Source: Candidatus Methylomirabilota bacterium | Lineage (GTDB): Bacteria; Methylomirabilota; Methylomirabilia; Methylomirabilales; Methylomirabilaceae | Length of the DNA: 64,000 bases | NCBI GenBank assembly: GCA_003104975.1 | Contig: PQAM01000018.1 | Coordinates: 181,049-245,048, forward strand | Reading direction: 5' to 3' | In this document: positions 1-7,556 of the stretch, one piece after another | Layout of the letters: each line of letters opens with the position of its first letter | Position numbering within the stretch: the first letter of the stretch is position 1 | The notes under the pieces: generated by a model | What the model was told of the DNA's origin: nothing | Database searches by the model: none | What the model saw: only the letters and a program-made list of their open reading frames with translations | Position numbers and translations under genes: made by a program

Positions 1-537
1 ATTTCGGCTGTAAAAGGCGTTCATGGTGTCAGGGAGACCATGCGGAAAGACGTTGAGCGGATCGGTATTGGTAGCGCTATTCCACTGCCACGGCAGTGGG
101 GAAGGCGCCCCGCCGACAGCCCGGCACCGCTGGTACATGGTGAGCGTCTGACGGACGACGGCGAAAGTATGGACCGCATCGAAAGCGTCTGTGCCGGGCG
201 TGTGGACGAAGTCCCCGAACGCGTTCGGCGTGACCGACGCAATGCCCGGGGTCCCATGGCTGATGCGGGCGTCTTTCGGCCCCGTGAGCACCTGCCCGGG
301 GAGATAGGCCCTGCGGATGCCGATTTCGGCAACCGACGGATCCTGCTTCCACATCAGGACCCGCGAACCTATCACCACCGGGATCGGGATCGGGATCGGA
401 GCCGGTTTCACCGGCATGCCGGGCTCCACGGTGACCTTCAGACTCTTCCGGTGGGTTCGATACTCGATGGTGGGGGTCGGCAGCGTGATGGGTACGGTAG
501 GATATCCGTTTCCGGTCAGCTCTTTCTCCTTCATCAT
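1..537 (-). CDS. Uncharacterised protein, 5' part only (runs off the window edge)
   Basis: An open frame of 179 codons starts at an ATG pair (537 or 534), is preceded by GGAGA, and continues past base 1 without a stop. The N-terminus is polar, with a Pro-rich Pro-Ile alternation at about residues 45-53, and has no obvious signal peptide. A segment near residues 120-140 (DAFDAVHTFAVVRQTLTMYQ) and a later MNAFYSR look conserved and faintly recall the region before the zinc site of secreted metallopeptidases, but no HExxH is present in the visible part. I do not recognise the family. It lies 67 bp downstream of the ManC-like gene on the same strand and may be cotranscribed with it. Confidence 0.6.
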   Translation of the reverse strand, partial: MMKEKELTGNGYPTVPITLPTPTIEYRTHRKSLKVTVEPGMPVKPAPIPIPIPVVIGSRVLMWKQDPSVAEIGIRRAYLPGQVLTGPKDARISHGTPGIASVTPNAFGDFVHTPGTDAFDAVHTFAVVRQTLTMYQRCRAVGGAPSPLPWQWNSATNTDPLNVFPHGLPDTMNAFYSRN

Positions 538-604
538 CGTCTCCCCTTTCAAGGCCTTCCGTTCAATTTCGCCGGAAGGCCCGGCTTGTACTTTTCACCG
601 CCCT

Positions 605-1645
605 TTACCTTGCTCCAGCATGTGCGATCAACTCATCTTCTTTCTCCTCCTTCCCATCGGCCAGGCCGCGTGTCGCCTCAGTGTGTGTAACCGATATCTC
701 TTCCGGGGCCAGTTCCCGCTCGGTGAGGCGCCAAGTCCCCCGCCGGGAACCAAACCGAGCGATGTCCTGCCGGACCTGCTCCGGGTTGCCCCAATCGTTC
801 CAATAGATCCCCTTGACCGGCAAAACGCCAAGGCGCTGCGAGCAACGCGCCAAGATCGCTTGGGAGAAGTTGACGGAGGGTAGGGTGCTGTAGACCTCCT
901 CCAGGACCTCGGCATGCCGGGATCGATCACAACTGGAACAGAGTCGATACAGAGCAACAAAGAGCCTGGGCGTTAGCGTGACAAAAAGCGACAGAAGGGC
1001 TCCCGCCTGGCCGACAAGGACCATCGTATTCCATAAGCACCCGTTCAGGTAGAGACTATTAGCCGTCTGGAGGTCCGGCTTCTCCCAGAACCGCTTGACC
1101 AGATGCAGTTCCCTTTCCCCGCGTTGCCCAATCACCTCACCGGCCTCGATCCAACCGTATTGAGTTTCAGACCGATCAGGCTCAACCCCAAGGAGGATGG
1201 GGCGGACCGGATATGCAGCCGCGAAGGAGGCGGCGGCCTCGACGGACGCCATGAAACGATCTTCCTCGGAGATGAAGTGATCGGAGGGCAAAAGGGCGAC
1301 CACCGCCTCCGGGTCCCGCTGATAGATGTGGAGAAGCGGCAAAAGGATGCCGGGGCCGGTATCCCGGTTCATAGGCTGAACGATGACCGTTTCAGGGTGA
1401 CGATCATGAAGCTCCTGTCGAGCATAGTCGAGGTGGTGGCGGGTGACCACGGTCAGAAGGCGGTCATGCGGGATGAGCCGTTCCGCTCGGGCGATCGTGT
1501 GCCGCAGCATGGAGCGCGTGCCGAGCAACGCACAGTACTGTTTCGGACGCTCAAGGCCCAGATGCGACCTGATGAACGGTCGAAGTCTTTGCCCGTCACC
1601 CCCGGCGAGAATGATGCCCCATAGACGATCTGTCGCTCCAGACAT
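605..1645 (-). CDS. Sugar-1-phosphate nucleotidyltransferase, mannose-1-phosphate guanylyltransferase-like (copy 1)
   Basis: This enzyme would transfer a nucleotide to a sugar-1-phosphate, probably making GDP-mannose for surface polysaccharide. The protein is 346 aa, a nucleotidyltransferase domain without the C-terminal cupin isomerase domain of bifunctional ManC. Visible motifs are the loop GIILAGGDGQRLRP near the N-terminus, RPKQY, the metal-site-like LLPSDHFI, WEKPD, NGCLWNT and the C-terminal IYWNDWG typical of the ManC family. I chose ATG 1645 over GTG 1651 because AAGGAG lies 8 nt upstream of it. The first roughly 170 residues are almost identical to the copy at 2938-3924, while the C-terminal third diverges strongly. 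No other polysaccharide gene is adjacent, so the exact sugar is unknown. Confidence 0.85.
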   Translation of the reverse strand: MSGATDRLWGIILAGGDGQRLRPFIRSHLGLERPKQYCALLGTRSMLRHTIARAERLIPHDRLLTVVTRHHLDYARQELHDRHPETVIVQPMNRDTGPGILLPLLHIYQRDPEAVVALLPSDHFISEEDRFMASVEAAASFAAAYPVRPILLGVEPDRSETQYGWIEAGEVIGQRGERELHLVKRFWEKPDLQTANSLYLNGCLWNTMVLVGQAGALLSLFVTLTPRLFVALYRLCSSCDRSRHAEVLEEVYSTLPSVNFSQAILARCSQRLGVLPVKGIYWNDWGNPEQVRQDIARFGSRRGTWRLTERELAPEEISVTHTEATRGLADGKEEKEDELIAHAGAR

Positions 1646-1812
1646 GGCCACTTCTCCTTTGGTTGGTAGACGCTACATTTTGTTTTAGCACCGAGGGTTG
1701 GAGATCGGCATGACCAAAAAAGGTGCTGCGTTTGGGGGTACGACGACATGTGGGAAGTGGGTCAACTACCCCCAAAGTAATTGCTCTTAATGTAGGCCAC
1801 CGCGTCTCACGA

Positions 1813-1856
1813 TAGCTATCGGGTAAATCCCTGAATGGCAGGCAGGAAATCCCTGA
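1813..1856 (-). promoter_or_regulatory. Operator-like block upstream of ManC-like copy 1
   Basis: A 44-bp block about 170 bp upstream of the gene start contains two direct copies of AAATCCCTGA on the plus strand (1825-1834 and 1847-1856), exactly 22 bp apart, or two helical turns. The second copy sits in an imperfect palindrome, CAGGAAATCCCTG (1843-1855). The same arrangement with the same 22-bp phasing stands upstream of copy 2 at 4112-4155. That conservation between otherwise different intergenic DNA suggests a regulator site; the NarL-type regulator encoded between the two genes is the obvious candidate, by inference only. Confidence 0.5.
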
Positions 1857-1859
1857 TCT

Positions 1860-1897
1860 GTAGGGGCGCGATTCACCGCGCCCTGCTTCACCGCGTC
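1860..1897. repeat. REP-like palindrome
   Basis: GTAGGGGCGCGATTCACCGC is followed by GCGCCC and a second half-copy. It belongs to the same family as the REPs around the transposase gene at 4245-4820 and the copy between guaB and guaA. The core can form a GGGCGCGA/TCGCGCCC-type hairpin with one mismatch. Confidence 0.7.
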
Positions 1898-2042
1898 ACG
1901 TGCATGCGCATGGATGGTCACGATCACCGAATCAGTCAAAGCGAGTGTAGCGCGGACTGAAGGCTAACGCCTCATCAATCGACCCACGAGGGGTAGAAGG
2001 CGTGAAAAGGGGGTTGGCAGACCAGCGGAGCGGGCGATCCGG

Positions 2043-2777
2043 CTATTCCACAACCCGGTTGAGGACAAGTTGGAGCCGCCGGCTGATCTTCAACTTGTTA
2101 AAAATATTGCTCAGATGTGTCTTGACGGTCTTGTCGGCGATCCCAAGCTGAACGGCAATCTCTTTGTTCGTCATCCCCTGTAGGACCCACTGAACGACAT
2201 CCCGCTCACGAGCCGTTAGGCTCTCTTGCGCCTCCTGAAGGGAGGCCCCCATCCCGTGCACTTTCAAGCGCAAGCTTTCCAGTACCTGCGTAAGAATTTT
2301 GCGCTCTGCCCAGATCTCCCCGTTACTATGGGTAGTCCGGATGGCCCTGACAAGATCCTGATGGACGAGGGTTTTCGACAAATATCCTTTGGCGCCCAGT
2401 TGCAGGGTTTGGATTATGGACTCATCGTCCGGCGAGTCGCAGAGGATCAACACGCGTGTCCGAGGAGCTCTCTTACGGATCAGTGAAAGTGCTTCGACGC
2501 CGCCAAGTCCCGGCATTCCGATGTCCAGCAACAGGATATTCGGCTGCAGGGTTTCCGCTATGCTGATGGTCTGGAAACCATCTGCCGCTTCCCCAACCAC
2601 CTGGACGGCGTCGTCCTGAGCTAAGAGCATCGCAAGGCCTTGTCGAAAGAGCGCATGATCATCAGCAATCAGTACGGTGATTTGCGGTATCAACCCCGCC
2701 TGTCCGGGGCGCTTGAGGGTGGGGATCTGCTGGCTCAGCCCGGCGTACCCGCCGGTCCGCGTCGCGACAATCTCCAT
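2043..2777 (-). CDS. NarL/FixJ-type two-component response regulator
   Basis: A 244-aa DNA-binding response regulator. After a roughly 30-residue leader, the receiver domain begins at ITVLIADDHALFRQGL, has its phosphoacceptor Asp in LLLDIGMPG, and the conserved Lys in GYLSKTL. The C-terminus holds a LuxR-type helix-turn-helix (LTARERDVVQWVLQGMTNKE, then a recognition helix ending in KTVKTHLSNIFNKL). The open frame extends upstream into the neighbouring gene, but ATG 2777 has AAAGGA at proper spacing, so I place the start there. It is an orphan: the nearest kinases lie 24 kb away (26425-30700), and the first of those has the HisKA_3 type that usually pairs with NarL regulators. Its place between two ManC-like genes with matching operator-like blocks suggests it controls them. 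Confidence 0.88.
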   Translation of the reverse strand: MEIVATRTGGYAGLSQQIPTLKRPGQAGLIPQITVLIADDHALFRQGLAMLLAQDDAVQVVGEAADGFQTISIAETLQPNILLLDIGMPGLGGVEALSLIRKRAPRTRVLILCDSPDDESIIQTLQLGAKGYLSKTLVHQDLVRAIRTTHSNGEIWAERKILTQVLESLRLKVHGMGASLQEAQESLTARERDVVQWVLQGMTNKEIAVQLGIADKTVKTHLSNIFNKLKISRRLQLVLNRVVE

Positions 2778-2937
2778 CGTCATTCCTTTCGAAGAGGCGA
2801 CGGCCCCGGGGCGAGCGAGGAGGTCCCCCGGGCCGTCCGTTGGGTCCGTGCAGCGGACCCGACTTCGACTGTGATATGGATGCCCGTCTCGCCGGCCGGT
2901 GCCTGAAAATGCCACGACGGTATCCCCGGATCCTTTG

Positions 2938-3924
2938 CTAACAGGCCTGAGAGACCACCTGTGCCTGAGTGCCCTGCATGAGAGGCCAGCCGCAAGCCCC
3001 GCTGCGTGCAGGTACCATCCCGCTAAGGCGATCCAGGTCGGACTTGACCTGCCGAGGACTTCCCCAATCGCTCCAATAGATCCCTTTGGCCCGGATGACC
3101 CCAAGGCAGGAAGGGCTGCGGGCCAGTATCGTCCGCGAGAAATTCACCGAAGGGAGACCCGCGTAGAGTGCCTCCACGGCTCTTCCCTCTTGCGCTTGAG
3201 AGGATCCCAGCACCGGGCGGAGTCGCTCGAATGGGGTATACAGCTCCGGCGTGAGTTCCTTGAAAAGCTGCAACAGCATGGACGCCCTTCCCACCAAGAC
3301 CAGGGTATTCCACAGGCAGCCATTCAGATAAAGGGATTGAGCGGTGGCGAGATCGGGCTTCTCCAAAAATCGCTTGACCACATACAGCGCATTCCCCCCG
3401 CGCTCCCCGATCACGTCACCGGCCTCGATCCAGCCGTATTGAGTTTCGGGCCGATCAGGCTCCACCCCAAGGAGGATGGGGCGGATCGGATACGCGGCTG
3501 CGAAGGAGGCGGCGGCCTCGACGGACGCCATGAAACGGTCTTCCTCAGAGATGAAGTGGTCGGAAGGCAAAAGGGCGACCACCGCCTCCGGGTCCCGCTG
3601 ATAGACATGAAGAAGCGGAAGCAGGATACCGGGGCCTGTGTCCCGGTTCGAGGGCTGGACGATGACCGCTTCAGGGTGACGATCATGCAGATCCTCTCGA
3701 GCATAGTCGAGGTGGTGGCGCGTCACCACGGTCAGAAGGCGGTGATGGGGGATGAGCCGTTCCGCTCGGGCGATCGTGTGTCGCAGCATGGAGCGCGTGC
3801 CGAGCAACGCACAGTATTGTTTCGGACGCTCAAGGCCCAGATGCGACCTGATGAACGGTCGAAGTCTTTGCCCATCACCTCCGGCAAGGATGATACCCCA
3901 CAGGCGATCCTTCGCTCCGGCCAT
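2938..3924 (-). CDS. Sugar-1-phosphate nucleotidyltransferase, mannose-1-phosphate guanylyltransferase-like (copy 2)
   Basis: A 328-aa paralogue of the gene at 605-1645, with the same GGDGQRLRP loop, RPKQY, LLPSDHFI, FLEKPD, NGCLWNT and IYWSDWG motifs. ATG 3924 has AAGGAG 8 nt upstream. From the start to roughly residue 170 protein and DNA are nearly the same as copy 1, with only scattered substitutions; after that both diverge, and the C-terminal tails (residue 295 onward) are unrelated. This is what gene conversion or a partial duplication over an older paralogue pair would leave. It ends 160 bp before the response regulator start, so the two may be cotranscribed. Nucleotide and sugar specificity cannot be read from sequence alone. 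Confidence 0.85.
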   Translation of the reverse strand: MAGAKDRLWGIILAGGDGQRLRPFIRSHLGLERPKQYCALLGTRSMLRHTIARAERLIPHHRLLTVVTRHHLDYAREDLHDRHPEAVIVQPSNRDTGPGILLPLLHVYQRDPEAVVALLPSDHFISEEDRFMASVEAAASFAAAYPIRPILLGVEPDRPETQYGWIEAGDVIGERGGNALYVVKRFLEKPDLATAQSLYLNGCLWNTLVLVGRASMLLQLFKELTPELYTPFERLRPVLGSSQAQEGRAVEALYAGLPSVNFSRTILARSPSCLGVIRAKGIYWSDWGSPRQVKSDLDRLSGMVPARSGACGWPLMQGTQAQVVSQAC

Positions 3925-4111
3925 AGTCTCTTCTCCTTGTGTTGTAGTGGACGCGTTTCTGTGTCGATTGCGCTGTTCTATGGGTTGGTCCCGGAATGGG
4001 TCAGGACTGAGAAGGCGTTCACAGTCAAACGACCACCGACCAGCGTCGTGCTCTGTCGGTCAGCCTCTGCACCGATATTACAGTGCACATTACACGAGAG
4101 GGGACGACGAC

Positions 4112-4155
4112 AGCTATCGGGTAAACCCCTGAATAACCGGCAGGAAATTCCTGAT
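4112..4155 (-). promoter_or_regulatory. Operator-like block upstream of ManC-like copy 2
   Basis: Counterpart of the block at 1813-1856. Direct copies AAACCCCTGA (4123-4132) and AAATTCCTGA (4145-4154) again lie 22 bp apart. Here the second copy forms a perfect odd-centred palindrome, CAGGAAATTCCTG (4141-4153). The shared GCTATCGGGTAAA to the left is also conserved in both blocks. The distance to the gene start is about 190 bp. Confidence 0.5.
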
Positions 4156-4230
4156 AGGGGCTAAACGGCGAAGCGATGGAGGCGTCGAAGGATCACGGCT
4201 GGAACAAGCGAGGAAGAAAATCGCATGAAC

Positions 4231-4256
4231 GTAGGGGACGGGATTTATTGCGCCCT
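4231..4256. repeat. REP at the 3' end of the RAYT gene
   Basis: GTAGGGG, a spacer, then ATTTATTGCGCCC. The palindrome overlaps the end of the transposase gene and supplies its last three codons and the TAA stop (4245-4247), so the reading frame ends inside the repeat. Confidence 0.65.
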
Positions 4257-4820
4257 GACAGCATCAGGGTTTTCGGGATCCTCCGCCCAACGCGCCGGGT
4301 TATTTTGGATGTATTCCCGGATGCGATTTAACGAAGTCTCGTCGCGGATGATGTGTTCATAATAATTACGTTGCCAACCAAACCCCGGATCTACAGCTGC
4401 CCGAATGAATCGAGTCGATGTTGCCTTATATGCACGCACAACATGTCCCAACGTAGGGGCGCGATTCATCGCGCCCTGATTTATCGCGCTGGCCGCATGC
4501 GCATGATCGGGCGTGGGATCAGGCGCAATGCATTGCGAGGGCGCAATAAATTGCGCCCCTACCACGATGATGATCCCGTGAATATGGTTGGGCATGACGA
4601 TAAACTCGTCCACACATACGCACGAGAATCGGGTAGGCAATTCATTCCACGCCGTCCACGCCATCTGGCCGGCACTGTTCAACCGCATTTCTGCATTCGC
4701 TATCTCGCCAAACAACGATGCGTGTTCGTGGACACACATCGTGACGAAATACGCGCCCGGGGCACTGTAGTCGTAGCCTCTTACGCGGACGGAGCGCCTG
4801 GGACGTTGCGGGTATGTCAT
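4245..4820 (-). CDS. REP-associated tyrosine transposase (RAYT, Y1/HUH family)
   Basis: A 191-aa single-domain HUH transposase that would cut and join single-stranded DNA at REP hairpins. It shows the usual N-terminal RRSVRVRGYDYSAPGAYFVT, the HUH motif in FIVMPNHIHGIIIVV, and the catalytic Tyr region in GWQRNYYEHIIRDE followed by IREYIQNNPARW. ATG 4820 is chosen over the upstream TTG 4832 because a GGGGG element lies about 5 nt before it. Two REP palindromes lie inside the coding region between the HUH and Tyr motifs and are read in frame, and a third provides the stop. REPs also flank both sides in opposite orientations. All catalytic motifs are intact, so it may still act. Confidence 0.9.
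   Translation of the reverse strand: MTYPQRPRRSVRVRGYDYSAPGAYFVTMCVHEHASLFGEIANAEMRLNSAGQMAWTAWNELPTRFSCVCVDEFIVMPNHIHGIIIVVGAQFIAPSQCIAPDPTPDHAHAASAINQGAMNRAPTLGHVVRAYKATSTRFIRAAVDPGFGWQRNYYEHIIRDETSLNRIREYIQNNPARWAEDPENPDAVRAQ
4453..4489. repeat. REP inside the RAYT coding region (1)
   Basis: GTAGGGGCGCGATTCATCGC, then GCCC and a short second half ending TTTATCGCGC. It is read in frame by the minus-strand transposase as AINQGAMNRAPT. Confidence 0.8.
4523..4562. repeat. REP inside the RAYT coding region (2), opposite orientation
   Basis: GCGCAATGCATTGCG, then AGGGCGCAATAAATTGCGCC and CCTAC. It is inverted relative to the copy at 4453 and is read in frame as GAQFIAPSQCIAP. Confidence 0.8.
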
Positions 4821-4900
4821 GTTAGCCCCCAACGCAGGGTAAAGAGCGGCTCTTGTTCCTCACCAATCAGCATGCACAATGGTCATTTGATCCCGTCTGC

Positions 4901-4927
4901 GAGGGCGCAATGAATTGCGCCCCTACG
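4901..4927. repeat. REP upstream of the RAYT gene
   Basis: GAGGGCGCAATGAATTGCGC followed by CCCTACG. It has the same orientation as the internal copy at 4523 and is opposite to the copy at 4231, so the transposase gene is bracketed by inverted REPs. Confidence 0.75.
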
Positions 4928-4975
4928 ATAGGGTTTGTGGCGACGAACGGATCACCTGTTTAGGCCGTTACCGCC

Positions 4976-5012
4976 GTAGGGGCGCGATTCATCGCGCCCT
5001 ATTTATCGCGCC
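4976..5012. repeat. REP between the RAYT and CoA-transferase genes
   Basis: GTAGGGGCGCGATTCATCGC, then GCCC and TATTTATCGCGC. It pairs with the copy at 4901 as a head-to-tail REP doublet and ends 13 bp past the stop of the CoA-transferase gene. Confidence 0.75.
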
Positions 5013-5025
5013 GCTGCACCAATGG

Positions 5026-6216
5026 TCACACCACTCCGTCACGGCGCAAGTCGGCGATGGCGTCGGTGTCCAGGCCGAGGAGTGTCGTGAGGATTGTGTC
5101 GGTGTGCTCGCCCAGGAGCGGGGGCGGCAGACGCATCTGCGTCGGTGTCGCGGAGAGGTTCAGCGGCGTCCCGGCCAGCGGGACGGTTCCGAGCGCCGGA
5201 TGGGGCATCTGGACCAGCATTCCCCGCGCGAGGGCCTGCGGGTCGACGAAGACCTTGTCGATGGTGTTGACCGGTCCGGCCGGGACATCGGCTTTCGCGC
5301 ACAGGTGCAGCCACTCGGCAACCGTCCTGCCGCGGAGCAGAGCCTGCAGCATCGGGACAATGGTCTCGCGATTCTCCACGCGCGCCGGATTGGTTGCAAA
5401 GCGCGGATCCTCGGCCCAGGCGGTCACGCCCGCTGCAACACAGAACTGCCGCCACTGGTCGTCGTTGCCGACAGCCAGGATCAGATAATCATCGGCCGCC
5501 TGGAACGCCTCGTAGGGGACGATACTCTTGTGTGTGTTGCCCCAACGCTCGGGGATCTGACCGGAACAGAGGTAGTTGCTGGCGATATTTGCCAGGCAGG
5601 CGACCTGCGAATCGTAGAGCGCAATGTCGAGATGTTGTCCTGCACCTGTTCGCTCGCGGGCCAACAGCGCCGCCAGGATCGCGTTGCAGGCGAACAGGCC
5701 GGCGGTCACGTCCGAAATGGCGACCCCGACCTTGAGGGGTGCGCCGTCCCGTTCGCCGGTAATCGACATCAGCCCGCTACGAGCCTGGATCAGAAAATCG
5801 TAGCTGCCCAGGTCGCAGTCAGGTCCGGTGTGGCCGAAGCCGCTAATGGAGCAGTAGACGAGGCGAGGATTCACGGCCTTCAGGTCGGCGTAGCCGAGAC
5901 CGAGCTTGTCCAGGACGCCGACGCGGAAGTTCTCGATGACCACATCGCTGCGTTCGGCAAGGTCCCGGACAATGGCACGGCCGCGATCATGCTTGAAGTT
6001 CAGTGTGAGGCTCTGCTTGTTGCGGTTGCAACAGAGATAGTAGGCCGACTCACCGTCGAAAAACGGCGGCCCCCAGTGGCGCGACTCATCACCGACGCCC
6101 GGTCGCTCGATCTTGATGACCTCTGCCCCCAGATCGCCGAGCATCATCCCGCAGTAGGGGCCGGCCAGATGCCGCGACAGGTCGAGGACGCGAATGCCGT
6201 CCAGGGCGCCGGCCAC
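5026..6216 (-). CDS. CaiB/BaiF family (class III) CoA-transferase
   Basis: A 396-aa cytoplasmic enzyme expected to move coenzyme A between carboxylic acids. The N-terminus MAGALDGIRVLDLSRHLAGP, the VIENFRVGVLDKLGLGY segment, SGFGHTGP, and the likely catalytic Asp in VAISDVTAG are all in place. The length is normal for the family. The start is a GTG that overlaps the TAG stop of the upstream acyl-CoA dehydrogenase by one base (TAGTG), implying translational coupling. The pair probably activates and then oxidises one acid; glutarate would fit, since glutaryl-CoA dehydrogenase often pairs with such a transferase, but the substrate is an inference. Confidence 0.9.
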   Translation of the reverse strand: MAGALDGIRVLDLSRHLAGPYCGMMLGDLGAEVIKIERPGVGDESRHWGPPFFDGESAYYLCCNRNKQSLTLNFKHDRGRAIVRDLAERSDVVIENFRVGVLDKLGLGYADLKAVNPRLVYCSISGFGHTGPDCDLGSYDFLIQARSGLMSITGERDGAPLKVGVAISDVTAGLFACNAILAALLARERTGAGQHLDIALYDSQVACLANIASNYLCSGQIPERWGNTHKSIVPYEAFQAADDYLILAVGNDDQWRQFCVAAGVTAWAEDPRFATNPARVENRETIVPMLQALLRGRTVAEWLHLCAKADVPAGPVNTIDKVFVDPQALARGMLVQMPHPALGTVPLAGTPLNLSATPTQMRLPPPLLGEHTDTILTTLLGLDTDAIADLRRDGVV

Positions 6217-7415
6217 TAGGCGTCCTCCGCAAAGGGGTACGGGGGTAAGGGTGTGGCAAGAGGCTTGTCGGTCCGGTAGCCCAGGGCGTACTCGGCCTGG
6301 ATCAACTGGTGGATCTCTTCGGTCCCCTCATAGATCAGCGACCCGCGGGCATTGCGGAAGTAGCGTTCGACGGGGAACTCGTCGCTGTAGCCGTACGCCC
6401 CGTGGATCTGGATCGCGTCATCGGCGGCCTGGAAGGCCTTGCGGCAGTTGACCCACTTGGCCAGGCTGACCTCGCGGGTGCATCGCATCCCTTGATTCTT
6501 CAGCCAGCCCACCTGATAGTACAGTAATCGTCCGATGTCGCGGCCCGCGACCATCCGGGCGATCTTTTGCTGGATCAGTTGGTGTCGGCCGATGAACTGG
6601 CCGAAGGTCGAACGTTGCCCGGCGTAGGTCAGGCTCGCCTCCAACGATGCCTCTATCAGGCCGACCGCCCCCGCTGCCACCGTATAGCGGCCGTTGTCCA
6701 AGGCGCTCAGGGCGATCCGGAGCCCCTCGCCCTCTGCGCCGATCCGATTCTCGGCGGGGACCCGCGCCTCTTGCAGCGCGATGCTGCCGGTGTTGCCGAT
6801 CCGCCCGCCCAGCTTGTGGTGGATGCTGGAGCTGCTGACCCCCTCGAAGCCGCGCTCAACGACGAACGCTGAGATGCCGCGCGTTCCGGCCGAACGGTCG
6901 GTATAGGCGAAGATCAGGAAGTGGTCAGCAACATCAGCCAGGCTGATCCAGGTCTTCTCGCCGTTCAGGATGTAGGATTGGCCGTCGCGCCGTGCTGTCG
7001 CCCGAATGCCCGTCACATCGCTGCCGGCATCCGGCTCGGTCAGGGCGAAGGCCGCCAGCTTCTCGCCCCGCGCCTGCGGGACGAGATAGCGCTGTTTCTG
7101 CGTCTCATCGCCCCACTGAAATATCGCCAGTGAGTTGAGCGCAAGGTGGACCGCAATCAGCACGCGGAAGGCGGTATCGGCCCGCTCCAACTCTTCACTG
7201 ACGATGCCGAGGCTGACGTAATCCAGACCCAACCCGCCATAGCGACGAGGGATGCACAGTCCCAGCAGGCCCTGGGCGGCGATCTTGGGGATGATGTCGG
7301 CCGGGAACCGCTCGGTCCGCTCCCAGTCGCGCAGGTGCGGCACGATCTCTCGGCGACAAAACTGCCGCGTCGCCTCGCGGACTGCCTCCTGCTCCGGAGT
7401 TAGTGTGAAGTCCAT
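6216..7415 (-). CDS. Acyl-CoA dehydrogenase (possibly glutaryl-CoA type)
   Basis: A 399-aa FAD enzyme that would introduce a double bond into an acyl-CoA and pass electrons to ETF. It shows LTEPDAGSDVTGIRATA (flavin and substrate contact), GEKTWISLADVADHF, and IYEGTEEIHQLIQAEYALG near the C-terminus, the last carrying the catalytic Glu region. ATG 7415 (MDFTLTPEQEAV) is chosen for its GAGGGG about 10 nt upstream; an ATG at 7424 is possible. The 3' end overlaps the CoA-transferase start by one base. The gene lies 141 bp after the EgtB-like gene, from which it is separated by a repeat tract. Confidence 0.9.
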   Translation of the reverse strand: MDFTLTPEQEAVREATRQFCRREIVPHLRDWERTERFPADIIPKIAAQGLLGLCIPRRYGGLGLDYVSLGIVSEELERADTAFRVLIAVHLALNSLAIFQWGDETQKQRYLVPQARGEKLAAFALTEPDAGSDVTGIRATARRDGQSYILNGEKTWISLADVADHFLIFAYTDRSAGTRGISAFVVERGFEGVSSSSIHHKLGGRIGNTGSIALQEARVPAENRIGAEGEGLRIALSALDNGRYTVAAGAVGLIEASLEASLTYAGQRSTFGQFIGRHQLIQQKIARMVAGRDIGRLLYYQVGWLKNQGMRCTREVSLAKWVNCRKAFQAADDAIQIHGAYGYSDEFPVERYFRNARGSLIYEGTEEIHQLIQAEYALGYRTDKPLATPLPPYPFAEDA

Positions 7416-7437
7416 ATCCCGCATCCCCTCCCAACCA

Positions 7438-7556
7438 GACGTAAGACGTAAGGCGTGAGGCGTGAGGCGTGAGGGAGAACCCCTTACGTCCCTCGCCTTA
7501 CGTCGCACGCCTCCGCCCGCACCCTACACCCTCCACCCCATACCCTACACCCTGTC
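7438..7556. repeat. GCGTGAG heptamer tract plus CCCTACA tract
   Basis: The stretch begins with tandem variants of CGTAAGGCGTGAGG and ends with CACCCTACACCCTCCACCCC-type copies up to the stop of the EgtB-like gene. The same two components in the same order recur inside the sensor kinase gene at 30229-30303. It holds no gene. Confidence 0.7.

Noticed and set aside
2899..4164. A 421-codon plus-strand open frame opposite the second ManC-like gene
   Set aside because: It mirrors a clearly conserved minus-strand gene, has no family motif, and is Arg/Gly/His-rich as antisense frames in GC-rich DNA are.
4915..6219. A 434-codon plus-strand frame opposite the CoA-transferase
   Set aside because: Antisense shadow; its beginning is only REP sequence.
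7438..7556. Short tandem repeats resembling a CRISPR array
   Set aside because: Units are 7-8 bp, degenerate and without spacers; there are no cas genes in the window.
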